Source: Tsukamurella spumae
GTDB lineage: Bacteria > Actinomycetota > Actinomycetes > Mycobacteriales > Mycobacteriaceae
DNA: 64,000 nucleotides
Assembly: GCF_012396015.1 (NCBI RefSeq)
Contig: NZ_JAAXOQ010000011.1
Coordinates: 89,399-153,398 of the forward strand
Direction: 5' to 3'
Every line of letters begins with the position of its first letter. Within the stretch, counting starts at the first letter, position 1. Positions 16,447 to 25,159 of this stretch are shown here, piece by piece. Below the pieces are notes generated by a model. It made no database searches, had not been told where the DNA came from, and saw only the letters and a program-made list of their open reading frames with translations. The position numbers and the translations under genes were made by a program.

Positions 16447-17428
16447 CGATGATCTCCCTTGCCCGGTCCTCGTAAGTGTGCCCGCCGCGGGTGATCGCGG
16501 CGTGTCCGGCGGCGGCGATCCGCGCGGCGGCGGCGGGGTCGGCGACCACCCGCGCGACGATGTCGTCGATCTCCGCGGGGTCGTCGTAGAGCAGCGCCTC
16601 CCGGCCGTCGGCGAGCAACTCCGCGTGCTCGCCGGTACGCGGTCCCACGAACAGCCCGCCCGCCGCCGGCACCTCGAACGTGCGGCAGGTGTGCGTGTCC
16701 CGGTTGTCGGAGTTGAGCAATACCAGGTTGGCGCCGATCGCCGCGATCGCCGCCGACAGGTCGGTGCCGTACTGCGGACCGCGCACCGTCGCGCGCCCCG
16801 AGCGCAGGCCGAGCCGGCGACGCCAGCCGTTCCCGGCCAGGTAGAAGTCCTCGCCGTACGCGCGGGCCAGGCCGGTCAGCAATTCCGCGCGGTCCGGGCG
16901 GGCGTTGCCGACGAAGCCCGCGGCGTACCGTCGGGCCGTCCGCGGCGGGACCGGACGGTGCCAGGCCGGGTCGTACGCGCTGAGGACGTGGACGACCCGC
17001 CGCGCGCCGCGCGCGAGGAGCTCGGGCACGTTGTGCGCCTTGGTCGTCACGATCGCGTCCCATCCGGGCTCGCCCGCGAGGTACGCGGGGGTGGTGTTGA
17101 CGGGATTGGACACGTCGTCGGCGCTGTAGTGCACGCGCCGCGCCGCGGGCAGCGCGAGCAGCCGCTCCTGGTCCAGATGGACCGCCGTGTAGCAGAACAG
17201 CAGGTCGGGAGTGGGCCGGGACTCCAGCGCGCGGTGCACGGCGTCGACGGTGCCGGGCGCGCGTTGCCCGGTCCGCTTGGCGAACCACCAGGCGGGGGAC
17301 AGGCGCCGCGGCAGGGTGACCGGTGTGGTGTCGACGACGTCCACCTCGTGTCCCGCCGCGCGGAAGCCGTTCGCGAGGGAGCGGGCGTTGCTGCCGTACC
17401 AGTCGTCGCCGGCGAACAGGATCCTCAT
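16433..17428 (-). CDS. CgeB-like glycosyltransferase
   Basis: A 331-residue cytosolic protein starting 'MRILFAGDDWYGSNARSL'. It has the CgeB/spore-maturation glycosyltransferase features: a GT-B fold, 'HYSADDVSNPVNTTPAYL', 'FVGNARPDRAELLTGLA' and the C-terminal 'TCRTFEVPAAGGLFVGPRTGE', where the Glu-containing loop binds the sugar nucleotide. Stop and start codons overlap by 4 bases with the flippase gene. It should add one sugar to the lipid-linked intermediate; donor and acceptor are unknown. Confidence 0.82.
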   Translation of the reverse strand: MRILFAGDDWYGSNARSLANGFRAAGHEVDVVDTTPVTLPRRLSPAWWFAKRTGQRAPGTVDAVHRALESRPTPDLLFCYTAVHLDQERLLALPAARRVHYSADDVSNPVNTTPAYLAGEPGWDAIVTTKAHNVPELLARGARRVVHVLSAYDPAWHRPVPPRTARRYAAGFVGNARPDRAELLTGLARAYGEDFYLAGNGWRRRLGLRSGRATVRGPQYGTDLSAAIAAIGANLVLLNSDNRDTHTCRTFEVPAAGGLFVGPRTGEHAELLADGREALLYDDPAEIDDIVARVVADPAAAARIAAAGHAAITRGGHTYEDRAREIIDALD

Positions 17429-18651
17429 GCGGCTGCGCCCGCCGACTCGAGCCGCCGGACCCGCAGCACCGAGAACCCCGCCGCGGCGGTCTGCGCCGCG
17501 ACCACCCCGAGCACCACCGTGAGCGGGTCGTGCGTGCGCATCGCCACGAGCAGGGCGACCGCGATGACGACGGCACCGACCGCGCCGACCAGCAGCACGC
17601 CCCGCGCGTCGTCGCGTACCGGCAGCACGGCCGTGGCCACGAAGGACGCGACGGCCAGGCCCGGCAGCGCCCAGGCCTGCACCTGGAGGAGGGGAACGGC
17701 ATCGTCAAACGCCGCACCGAAGACGAGGGGCACCGCCCACGGGGCGAGCACGGTGGCGGCGGCCGCGAGACCGACGCCACCGGCCGCGACCACGACGACC
17801 GTCCGGCGGGCGACCGCCCAGAACTCGCCGTCCGCGCGCCGGGCGAGGCGGGGGAGCAGGCTCATGCCCACCGCGTCCAACAGCGACCCCGCGGCATGCA
17901 CGGGTCGGTCGCTCGCGCTGAACAGGCCGAGCGAGTGGGGGCTCAGAGCGGGGGAGAAGACGGTCGCGGCGCTCGGCCCGTAGGTCGAGGAGAGCAGCCG
18001 GGCGGCGAGGACGGGCGCTCCGGTGCGCAACAGGGCCACCGGCGGCCGGGGCCTCGCGGGCCGCCCGTAGTCGCGGACGGTGCGCGCCCAGGACCACGCG
18101 ACCGCGACCACTCCTCCGGCCAGCAGGCAGGCCATTGCCGCCTCCGGCGTCCGTACCCGCGGCAGGATCGTCACCAGCAGCACCAGGTAGACCACGCGCC
18201 CCGCGGTCTGCTGCAGCACGACGGCGCCGAAGCGCTGCGCGCCGATGAGCACCCAGTCCTCGCCGGACGCGCTCACCGACCCGACGACGAGCCCCAGCGC
18301 GGCCATCTCGACGCCCCGCGGCACCGGTAGTACGACGGTCAGCGCGAACAATGCCGCGAACACGCCGAGGGCGGCGCACCGCAGCCCGGCGTAATCGCCG
18401 CGCAGTCGGTCGAGGCCGGGCCTTCCGACGCGCGCCGCGGTGAACGCGGTGATGCCCAGGTCGGTGAACAGGGCACCCAGGAAGTAGGTCGACATGGCGA
18501 CGGCGAGCAGCCCCATACCCGCCGGTCCGAGCACCCGCGCACACAGCGGGATCGTCACCAGCGTGATCACGTACTGGCCGTACCGGCCCGCCGAGACCAG
18601 CGCGACATCGCGCAGCACGCCCGCGGACCCGCGGAGCCGGACCGGGGTCAT
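17425..18651 (-). CDS. Polysaccharide flippase (Wzx/MATE-like)
   Basis: A 408-residue membrane protein of about 11-12 hydrophobic helices in the oligosaccharide-flippase (MVF) family. The N-terminus 'SAGRYGQYVITLVTIPLCARVLGPAGMGLLAVA' is the Wzx-type first repeat ('G..G..a'). It should move a polyprenyl-diphosphate-linked oligosaccharide across the membrane. No Wzy polymerase or chain-length regulator is visible in the window, which suggests a short glycan or a polymerase elsewhere. The ATG at 18651 overlaps the previous stop by 4 bases. Confidence 0.85.
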   Translation of the reverse strand: MTPVRLRGSAGVLRDVALVSAGRYGQYVITLVTIPLCARVLGPAGMGLLAVAMSTYFLGALFTDLGITAFTAARVGRPGLDRLRGDYAGLRCAALGVFAALFALTVVLPVPRGVEMAALGLVVGSVSASGEDWVLIGAQRFGAVVLQQTAGRVVYLVLLVTILPRVRTPEAAMACLLAGGVVAVAWSWARTVRDYGRPARPRPPVALLRTGAPVLAARLLSSTYGPSAATVFSPALSPHSLGLFSASDRPVHAAGSLLDAVGMSLLPRLARRADGEFWAVARRTVVVVAAGGVGLAAAATVLAPWAVPLVFGAAFDDAVPLLQVQAWALPGLAVASFVATAVLPVRDDARGVLLVGAVGAVVIAVALLVAMRTHDPLTVVLGVVAAQTAAAGFSVLRVRRLESAGAAA

Positions 18652-19787
18652 CGTCCGTCCCGGGCCACCCGCGCCAGCAGGGAGTCCGCGATCGCTGCGG
18701 AGGTCTTCAGGTCCAGGTCCCGGCCGCGGTCCGCCGCGGCGGCGGCGAGCTGCTCGCGTTGCTCCCAGTCCTCGATGAGCGTGTCGAGCGCCACGGCCAG
18801 CAGGTCCGGCCGACGGGGCGGGACCAGCACACCGTTGCGTCCATCGTCGATCAGCTCGGTGGGGCCGCCCGCACCCGCCGCGACCACGACGCGCCCGGCG
18901 GCCATCGCCTCGGCCACGACCTGCCCGAAGGGCTCGGTGAGCCGTGAGTAGTGCACCACGACATCGGCCGCGGCGGCCTCGGCGAGCGGGTCCGGCACGT
19001 GGCCGGTGAACTCGACCCGGTCGGTGAGCCCGAGGCGCCCGACGAGTTCCTCGAGTTCGGCGAGGTAGGCGTCGTCGCCGTCGAAGTGCGCACCGCCGAC
19101 GAATCGCACCCGCGGGGCGGACTCCATCTGGGCCAGGGCGCGCAGCACCAGGTCCTGCCCCTTCCAGGGCGTGATCCGCGCGATCATGGCGATCCGGACG
19201 TCCTTCGGCGATCGCTGCGGAGCCGGCGCGGGGACGGTCGTCATGTCGACGCCGGGCGGACACACCGCGGTCGGGCTGCCGCCGGTCGAGATCGTGGCGA
19301 GCGTCCCGCGCGAGTTCGCGAGGTAGCCCGCGGCCGCGATCCGGCCCAGCACTCGGAGGGGGAATCGCTTGCCGCCGAAGTACTCCGCGCTCACCCGGTC
19401 GTGGACCTGCCAGACGAGCGGGACACCGGCGCGGCGCGCGGCGACCGCCCCGACGAGCAGCGATCTGGTCGACTGCGCGACCAGCACGTCGGCGTCGTAG
19501 GCGCGCAGCAGCGGCGCGAGCCGCCGACCGTCGCGCAGCATCCCGACGGCGCCGCGGGCCACCGCGAGCGGCCCGGAGCCCCGGCGGACCTTCGCCGACC
19601 GGCCCCGGACCACCGTCACGGGCACGCCGTCGGCCTCCAGGACGTCGGTGAGCGGACCCGCGGCGAGCAGCACCACCGACGCGGGAACGCCCCGGCGCCG
19701 CAGCTCGCCGGCGAGCCGGGCGAAAGCCAGTTCCGCACCCGACGGTGCTGCGGTGTGGCCCAGGAAGACCGGACGCCGGGCGCTCAT
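18648..19787 (-). CDS. Glycosyltransferase family 4 (GT-B)
   Basis: A 379-residue retaining GT-B enzyme. The N-terminus 'FLGHTAAPSGAELAFARLA' is the GGAE-like acceptor-domain loop. The C-terminal donor domain has 'IAMIARITPWKGQDLVLRAL' and the EX7E-type motif 'EPFGQVVAEAMAAGRVVVA'. It starts at ATG 19787, overlapping the upstream gene by 4 bases. Predicted to transfer a sugar from a nucleotide donor to the growing lipid-linked glycan. Confidence 0.86.
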   Translation of the reverse strand: MSARRPVFLGHTAAPSGAELAFARLAGELRRRGVPASVVLLAAGPLTDVLEADGVPVTVVRGRSAKVRRGSGPLAVARGAVGMLRDGRRLAPLLRAYDADVLVAQSTRSLLVGAVAARRAGVPLVWQVHDRVSAEYFGGKRFPLRVLGRIAAAGYLANSRGTLATISTGGSPTAVCPPGVDMTTVPAPAPQRSPKDVRIAMIARITPWKGQDLVLRALAQMESAPRVRFVGGAHFDGDDAYLAELEELVGRLGLTDRVEFTGHVPDPLAEAAAADVVVHYSRLTEPFGQVVAEAMAAGRVVVAAGAGGPTELIDDGRNGVLVPPRRPDLLAVALDTLIEDWEQREQLAAAAADRGRDLDLKTSAAIADSLLARVARDGR

Positions 19788-20848
19788 GCGGCCACCGCCC
19801 GGTACAGGTCGGCGTGGCGTTCCGCGGCGGTGGCCCAGCCGAACCGCTCCGCGTACGCGCGACAGGCGGCCACGCCCGGACGGTCCCCGTCGAGCGCCGC
19901 GACCAGACGGTGCGCGAGCGCCTCCGCGTCGGTGGCGGGGACCACCAGATCGGGCTCGAGGCCCCGGACCGCGTCCGGCAGCCCGCCGATGTCGGTCACC
20001 ACGGGCGCGCGGCCGGCGGCGAGCGATTCGAGCGCGACCAGGCCGAAGCCCTCCCACGATCGCGAGGGGACGACGGTGACCGTCGCCGCGGCGTACCTGC
20101 GCGCCAGCTCGGCGTCGTCGATCGGACCCACGAGGGTCACCGTATCCGCAATCCCGAGCTCCGCTGTGCGTTCGGTGAGCTCCCGCCCCAAGGGGCCGTC
20201 GCCGACCACGTCGAGCCGCGCCAGGGGATGGCGCGCGCGGACGCCGCGCCACGCGTCGAGCAGGACGTCGATGCCCATCCGGCGCTCGAGCCGGCGCACG
20301 CAGAGCACGCGGGGCGGACCGTCGGGCACGGCGGCCGCGGGGAACCGCTCAAGGTCGACCCCCGGCGGGATGACCGCGACGAGCCCGCGGTCGGCGCCGT
20401 AGCGCTCGACGAGGACATCGGCGAAGGCCTGCGAGAGCACCACGAAACGGTCGCTGCCGCGGTACCGGGCGCGCTCGATCAGGGCCTTGAGCGCGACCGC
20501 GACTCGCCCCTCGCCCGCGGCGGCGCTCTCCAGCGCCCACGGGCCGTGGAAGTGCGTGACCAGCCGGGCGTCGTGCGGCGCGGGGCCGAACAGCGCGAAG
20601 TGCCGGTCGAGGACGCGGGTGCCCGACGGTGCCGGACGTCGCGACGCCCGTACCCGTGTGAGCGTCGACCCGGCATCGGGACCCCACGAGGTGCCGCCGG
20701 CCTCGGGCGCGCCGAAGGCGGCCGCCGAGACCTCCAGGTCCGCGCGGCGTCGCAGCGCGCCGAACAGGCCCGCGAAGTAGCGGGGGAGTCCGCCGGGCGC
20801 GACGGACGGCCACTGCGTCCCGGTGAGGTGGATGGCCGGCCCGGTCAC
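19784..20848 (-). CDS. Glycosyltransferase family 4 (GT-B)
   Basis: A 354-residue GT-B enzyme with 'SVAPGGLPRYFAGLFGALRRR' at the N-terminal loop, 'VIPPGVDLERFP' and 'VLCVRRLERRMGIDVLLDAW' in the linker, and the donor-site motif 'SWEGFGLVALESLAAGRAPV'. GTG start at 20848 overlapping the ligase stop by 4 bases. It is one of three glycosyltransferases in this leftward operon; the fourth of the locus is in the opposite operon at 22184. Confidence 0.86.
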   Translation of the reverse strand: MTGPAIHLTGTQWPSVAPGGLPRYFAGLFGALRRRADLEVSAAAFGAPEAGGTSWGPDAGSTLTRVRASRRPAPSGTRVLDRHFALFGPAPHDARLVTHFHGPWALESAAAGEGRVAVALKALIERARYRGSDRFVVLSQAFADVLVERYGADRGLVAVIPPGVDLERFPAAAVPDGPPRVLCVRRLERRMGIDVLLDAWRGVRARHPLARLDVVGDGPLGRELTERTAELGIADTVTLVGPIDDAELARRYAAATVTVVPSRSWEGFGLVALESLAAGRAPVVTDIGGLPDAVRGLEPDLVVPATDAEALAHRLVAALDGDRPGVAACRAYAERFGWATAAERHADLYRAVAA

Positions 20849-21798
20849 AGCTGCGCGTTCACGGCGTTCGGCCAGGACCGGCGGTCCAGGCCGTGCGCGG
20901 CGAGCAGTGCGAGCGCGATCCGCTCGATCCCGAAGCCCAAGCAGGCGCTGTGGGCGGGCGCGCCGTCCACGGTGGTGATGTCGAAGTGCACCCCGAAATG
21001 ATCGCGGTGGTAGTTGCTCGACGCCACGGCGACCCCCGGCAGGTCGTCGCCGTAGAGGGGGACGATCAGCTCGGTCTTGAGGTTGCCCGCGGACTGGCTG
21101 GCCGCGAGCATGCGGCCCCCGCGCCCGAAGAACGGATCGGTCGCGGGCGCGCGCTGGACCCGCAGGTCCAGCTCGGCGAGCAGATCGGCCGCGCGCGCGG
21201 CCCAGGTGTCGCGGTGCGCGACGGCGGCGCGGTCGGAGCCGACCCGCACGATCTCCCGCATCCGGAAGGACTGCATGCGCGCCGGGTCGATCGAGGGCTC
21301 CCTGCGGTAGCAGTGGCCGGAGACGTCGATCCACGCGCCGTCCCGCGGCAGTTCGCCGGTGAGGGTGGGGTAGACGCAGTGGCAGGCCGACGGCACCAGG
21401 GCCACGTCGCTCGCGCGGAAGTGCCCGCCCCAGTCGTGGCCGGCGGCGCGCCCCGCGAGGAGCAGACGGTGCTCCGCATCGCCCCCGGGGTAGGTGGACA
21501 CCACGCCCGCGAGGTGTGGGAACGACGCGATGTAGTCGGTGCGATCGATGACCTCGCGCGGCATCACAGGGGGGAAGGACAGGACGGTGGCGGCCCCGCC
21601 GTGCACCTCGCGGACCGCGGCGGCGACGAGCGCGTCGATCGCGGAGGTCAGCTCCGTGAAGCCGGCGCCGTGGCCGTACACGCCGTCGACTCCCGTGGGG
21701 ATGAGGAGCCCCGCGTCGAAGAGGGACGTGCGGAATTCCTGCTGACGGCGGTACAGGTCAGTAAAGTCGACTACACGTGCTGTCGCGGCCCGGGTCAT
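20845..21798 (-). CDS. Amino acid:[carrier protein] ligase (SerRS-like)
   Basis: A 317-residue class II aminoacyl-tRNA-synthetase-like catalytic domain without any tRNA-binding arm. Known members (Bll0957 of Bradyrhizobium, glycine/alanine specific) adenylate an amino acid and load it on the phosphopantetheine of a small carrier protein. The expected zinc ligands are visible: Cys in 'PSACHCVYP' (139 or 141), Glu182 in the motif-2 'FRMREIVRVG', and Cys286 just before motif 3 'GFGIERIALALL' (Arg293). The carrier-protein gene lies directly opposite across a 142-base divergent promoter region. First gene of a seven-gene coupled glycan operon. Amino acid specificity is not readable by eye. Confidence 0.88.
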   Translation of the reverse strand: MTRAATARVVDFTDLYRRQQEFRTSLFDAGLLIPTGVDGVYGHGAGFTELTSAIDALVAAAVREVHGGAATVLSFPPVMPREVIDRTDYIASFPHLAGVVSTYPGGDAEHRLLLAGRAAGHDWGGHFRASDVALVPSACHCVYPTLTGELPRDGAWIDVSGHCYRREPSIDPARMQSFRMREIVRVGSDRAAVAHRDTWAARAADLLAELDLRVQRAPATDPFFGRGGRMLAASQSAGNLKTELIVPLYGDDLPGVAVASSNYHRDHFGVHFDITTVDGAPAHSACLGFGIERIALALLAAHGLDRRSWPNAVNAQL

Positions 21799-21850
21799 TC
21801 GGCCTCATCTCCGGCGGTGGAACTGTTGTCACTGCAACACGCTACCAGGC

Positions 21851-21922
21851 TAGGGTGTACGGCGGCGGCGCACATGTCGTGAACGCAAAGCGGATGCGCA
21901 CCCTCCGGGGCTGCGGGTGCGC
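21851..21922 (+). promoter_or_regulatory. Promoter and hairpin leader of the carrier-protein operon
   Basis: TAGGGT at 21851-21856 is a good -10 candidate, giving a leader of about 78 bases. The leader contains a perfect 8-bp stem (GCGCACCC at 21896-21903 with GGGTGCGC at 21915-21922, 11-base loop) that ends 8 bases before the Shine-Dalgarno AGGAG (21931-21935). It could tune translation; most neighbouring promoters lack leaders. Confidence 0.45.
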
Positions 21923-21940
21923 CGCAGGTGAGGAGACCGT

Positions 21941-22177
21941 GTGGAAGAGCCGATCCGGGAGATCGTGGCCCGGCACGGAAGGCTGGCCAGGGCGATGTCG
22001 GACGTTGCGGGTGGTGACGATCTGTATGCACTGGGGCTCACCTCGCACGCTGCCGTGAATGTGATGCTGGCGATCGAAGATCGATTCGCGATCGAGTTCC
22101 CAGATTCAGACATGAGCAAGAACACATTCGGCACATTGGACTCGATCGTCGCCACGGTCCGCCGACTCGGCGGCTGA
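21941..22177 (+). CDS. Aminoacyl carrier protein
   Basis: A 78-residue acidic four-helix carrier protein. The phosphopantetheine-accepting Ser is Ser35 in 'DLYALGLTSHAAVNVML'; the flanking 'GLTS' replaces the usual 'DSL' of acyl carrier proteins and is the form I recall for partners of amino acid:[carrier protein] ligases. GTG start with AGGAG 5 bases upstream. Next to it are the ligase (divergent) and, two genes on, an AcpS-type enzyme able to convert it to the holo form. It is a dedicated carrier, not fatty-acid ACP. Confidence 0.88.
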   Translation: MEEPIREIVARHGRLARAMSDVAGGDDLYALGLTSHAAVNVMLAIEDRFAIEFPDSDMSKNTFGTLDSIVATVRRLGG

Positions 22178-22183
22178 GCGCCG

Positions 22184-23290
22184 ATGACCCGCATCGCGGT
22201 CGTCCATGAACGGTGGACGGAACAGGGCGGCTCGGAGCAGGTCGTCCGCGCGCTCGCCGAGGAATGGCCCGACGCCCTCGTCCACGTCGCCTTCGCCGAC
22301 CCGCGGACCGTCCCGCCGGGGCTGCGCGACCGGATGGCGGTCACCCGCCTGGATCGCGTGCACCGCGCCCTGGGGCGCCGCGCGCACGCGCCGCTCATCC
22401 CGCTGGCCCCGGCCGCCTGGGGCCGACACCCCGCCGATGCCGGCGTCGACGCGGTGGTCATCAGCCATCACGCCGTCGGCGTCTCCGCGGCGCGCGCGTG
22501 GTCCGGCGTGCCGGTGATCGCCTATGTCCACTCGCCGGCCCGGTGGGCCTGGATGCCCGAGCAGCGCTCCGCGGAGTCGCACGGCCCCGTCGGACGCCTG
22601 GCCCTGGCCGCCCTCGCCGCCCGGACCCGCGCCGTCGAGGCCGCGGCGGTACCGCACCTGTCCGTGGTGGTCGCGAACTCGACGGCGGTCGCCCGCCGGA
22701 TCGAACGCTGGTGGGGCGTGCCCGCGCGGGTGGTCGCGCCGCCCGTCGACGTCGACCGGTTCACGCCCGACGGTGCCGCGCCCGGCGGGTACTTCCTGGT
22801 CGCGGGCAGGCTCGTCCCCGCCCGCCGCGTCGATCTCGCGATCCGTGCGGCGCAGCGTGCGGGTGTGCGGCTGGTCGTGGCCGGCGAGGGACGCCACGAC
22901 GCGGCCCTGCGCGGGCTCGCCGGTCCGGAGACCACCTTCCTCGGCCGGGTCAGCGACGCCGAGATGGTGCACCTGCAGCGCGACGCGATCGCGACGATCA
23001 TGCCCGCCGAGGAGGACTTCGGCATCGTGCCGGTGGAGGCCATGGCGGCGGGGACGCCCGTCATCGCCCGCGCCGCGGGCGGGGCCCTCGACACCGTCGT
23101 GCCCGGAACCTCCGGGGTCCTCGTGCCCGACGGGGCCCACGGGGACTTCGTCGCCGCGCTCGCGGGCGCGATCCGGGACTTCCGGCGCGAGGACTTCGAC
23201 CCGGCGCTGTTGCGCGCCCACGCGGAGCTCTACTCGGCGTCGATGTTCCGGATGCGGATGCGCGAGATCGTCGACGGGGTCGCCGGATGA
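22184..23290 (+). CDS. Glycosyltransferase family 4 (GT-B)
   Basis: A 368-residue GT-B enzyme: N-terminal 'VVHERWTEQGGSEQVVRALAEEWP' (GGxE loop), 'VIAYVHSPARWAWMP', donor-domain 'FLVAGRLVPARRVDLAIRAA' and the EX7E motif 'EEDFGIVPVEAMAAGTPVIA'. It resembles WbaZ/mannosyltransferase-type enzymes that add a sugar to an undecaprenyl-linked chain. Starts 6 bases after the carrier-protein stop and overlaps acpS by 4 bases, so it is part of the carrier-protein operon, tying the aminoacylation genes to glycan assembly. Confidence 0.87.
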   Translation: MTRIAVVHERWTEQGGSEQVVRALAEEWPDALVHVAFADPRTVPPGLRDRMAVTRLDRVHRALGRRAHAPLIPLAPAAWGRHPADAGVDAVVISHHAVGVSAARAWSGVPVIAYVHSPARWAWMPEQRSAESHGPVGRLALAALAARTRAVEAAAVPHLSVVVANSTAVARRIERWWGVPARVVAPPVDVDRFTPDGAAPGGYFLVAGRLVPARRVDLAIRAAQRAGVRLVVAGEGRHDAALRGLAGPETTFLGRVSDAEMVHLQRDAIATIMPAEEDFGIVPVEAMAAGTPVIARAAGGALDTVVPGTSGVLVPDGAHGDFVAALAGAIRDFRREDFDPALLRAHAELYSASMFRMRMREIVDGVAG

Positions 23291-23682
23291 ACCGCGTCGG
23301 GATCGATCTCGCGGCGGTCGCCGACATCGAGGACTCGCTGGCGAGCTTCGGCACCCGCTTCACGGACCGCGTCTTCACCCCGGCCGAGGTCGCGGACTGC
23401 GCGGGCGATCCGCGGCGGCTCGCGGCGCGCTGGGCGGCCAAGGAAGCGGTGATCAAAGCGCTGCGGCTCGGTCCCGACGACGCCGCGCCGCCCCGTGAGA
23501 TCGAGGTGGTCGGCGGCGCGCACGGACCCGAGGTGCGCCTGCACGGCGGCCTCGCGGAGCGCGCACGGCGAGCGGGCTGGCACCGGGTCGAGGTCTCCCT
23601 CACGCACACCGACTGCCACGCCGCTGCGGTCGTGCTCGCCGAGCTGGACGAGGCCGGCGCGCCGCACTCGCGTACGGACTAA
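23287..23682 (+). CDS. acpS: Holo-ACP synthase-type 4'-phosphopantetheinyl transferase
   Basis: A 131-residue AcpS-family enzyme. Signature motifs are 'VGIDLAAVADIE' (Mg-binding Asp7) and 'RWAAKEAVIKAL' (Glu53, Lys52 and Lys57). AcpS transfers phosphopantetheine from CoA to a carrier-protein serine. Its place in the carrier-protein operon suggests it serves Ser35 of that protein rather than, or as well as, fatty acid synthase. The usual 'GID...RIE' Arg is replaced ('VADIE'). The stop codon overlaps that of the convergent glycosylphosphotransferase by 3 bases. Confidence 0.87.
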   Translation: MNRVGIDLAAVADIEDSLASFGTRFTDRVFTPAEVADCAGDPRRLAARWAAKEAVIKALRLGPDDAAPPREIEVVGGAHGPEVRLHGGLAERARRAGWHRVEVSLTHTDCHAAAVVLAELDEAGAPHSRTD

Positions 23683-25049
23683 CCGCCGCCGCGGCCGAAG
23701 AGCACCGTGCCCACCGACATGAGCACGATCTTCGCGTCGAGCCAGAGGCTCCAGTTCTCGATGTAGTAGTTGTCGTAGGACGCGCGATCCTTGATGTCCG
23801 TGTCGCCGCGCAGCCCGTGGATCGCGGCCCATCCGGTCAGGCCCACCTTGACCCGATGGCGCGACTGGTAGGCCGGGATCTCCTGGCCGAACCGGTCGAC
23901 GAAGTGCGGCCGCTCCGGGCGCGGGCCCACCACCGACATGTCGCCGCGCACCACGTTCCACAGCTGCGGCAACTCGTCGATCGAGTGCCGGCGCAGGCAA
24001 CGGCCGAGCCGGGTGATGCGGAGCGACTCGTCCGTCCAGGCGCGGTCCGACTCCTCGTCCGGCACGGGGCGCATGGTGCGGAACTTGTACAGCGAGAACA
24101 GCCGGCCGTCCTGCCCGACGCGCGTCTGCCGGAAGAGGATGGGCGCGGCCGGCTCCTGGACCTTGATCGCGACCGCGACCGCGACGAGCAGCGGCGAGAA
24201 CAACACGAGGCCCAGCAGCGATGTGGCCAGGGAGGTGACGCGCTTGATCCGCCAGTGGCTGGTGCGCAGGGCGAGTCGGCGCACCAGGACGAGCGGCGTC
24301 GTGTGGATCCGGTCCATGTCGCGGTCCTGGTGCACGAACTCGTAGAGCCGGGGCACCACGTAGATCTCGCAGTCCAGGTGGTCGCACTCGCGCAGCGGCT
24401 CGACCAGTGTCGAATCGCGGTCGCGGGAGTACGCGACGATGACGGTGTCGATCTCGCGCTCGAGAATCAGCGCCGCGAGGTCGGAGCGGCGCGGGATCAC
24501 CTCGACGGGGAAGGCCGTGGCGTCCAGCGGATCGTCGTCCATCACGAGCGCGGGCCGCAGCCCGTACACCGGATACTCGAACATCGAGTTCACCAGTTCG
24601 CCGGCGACCTTGCCGCCGCCGATCACGAGCGTGCGCGATCCGCGTTCGGGGCGGCGCTCGCGGCCGCGCCGCACCGTCCAGTAGTAGACGATGCGCAGGG
24701 CGAACAGTGTGAGGAAGCACAGGCCCGCTTGGACGAAGCGCGCGCGGTCGTGGTCCCACAGCGCGAGGACGGCGAACGGCCAGAGCAACAGGCCCGCGAT
24801 GATCAGTTGCGGCGCGGTGTCGAGCGCGCTCAGCGTGATCCGCGACCGGTACAGCCCGAACAGGTACAACACGGCCACCGTGACCGCGCCCGCCAGCACG
24901 ACCCGCGCCGGCGGCGGGACGGGCACGCCGCGGATCAGGTCGGTCACGAACACGAAGGCCACCAGGACGACGAAGTCGAGGATCGCGAGCACCCACGTGT
25001 GGCGGCGTGTGCGGCGGCCGCTGCCCGGGGGGACTCCGATCGTGGTCAT
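23679..25049 (-). CDS. Exopolysaccharide polyprenyl glycosylphosphotransferase (WbaP/CpsE-like)
   Basis: A 456-residue membrane enzyme. About four N-terminal helices (residues 18-125) precede a CoA-binding-like Rossmann domain ('TLVIGGGKVAGELV', about 140-260). The C-terminal bacterial sugar-transferase domain (about 270-456) follows a fifth hydrophobic segment and has 'LFRQTRVGQDGRLFSLYKFRTMR', 'LRRHSIDELPQLWNVVRGDMSVVGPRPE' and 'HRVKVGLTGWAAIHGLRGDT'. It initiates glycan synthesis by moving a sugar-1-phosphate to undecaprenyl phosphate. It faces the acpS operon and is divergent from the condensation-domain gene. Confidence 0.92.
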   Translation of the reverse strand: MTTIGVPPGSGRRTRRHTWVLAILDFVVLVAFVFVTDLIRGVPVPPPARVVLAGAVTVAVLYLFGLYRSRITLSALDTAPQLIIAGLLLWPFAVLALWDHDRARFVQAGLCFLTLFALRIVYYWTVRRGRERRPERGSRTLVIGGGKVAGELVNSMFEYPVYGLRPALVMDDDPLDATAFPVEVIPRRSDLAALILEREIDTVIVAYSRDRDSTLVEPLRECDHLDCEIYVVPRLYEFVHQDRDMDRIHTTPLVLVRRLALRTSHWRIKRVTSLATSLLGLVLFSPLLVAVAVAIKVQEPAAPILFRQTRVGQDGRLFSLYKFRTMRPVPDEESDRAWTDESLRITRLGRCLRRHSIDELPQLWNVVRGDMSVVGPRPERPHFVDRFGQEIPAYQSRHRVKVGLTGWAAIHGLRGDTDIKDRASYDNYYIENWSLWLDAKIVLMSVGTVLFGRGGG

Positions 25050-25159
25050 GCGCTGCTCGGATCATCTCGGTGTCGGTCTGTCGATCGCATACTAGGTCAC
25101 CCCGGTACCGGGACTACAACGTCAGCAGTACGACACCCCGCGCGAGTAGGGTGTCCGGG

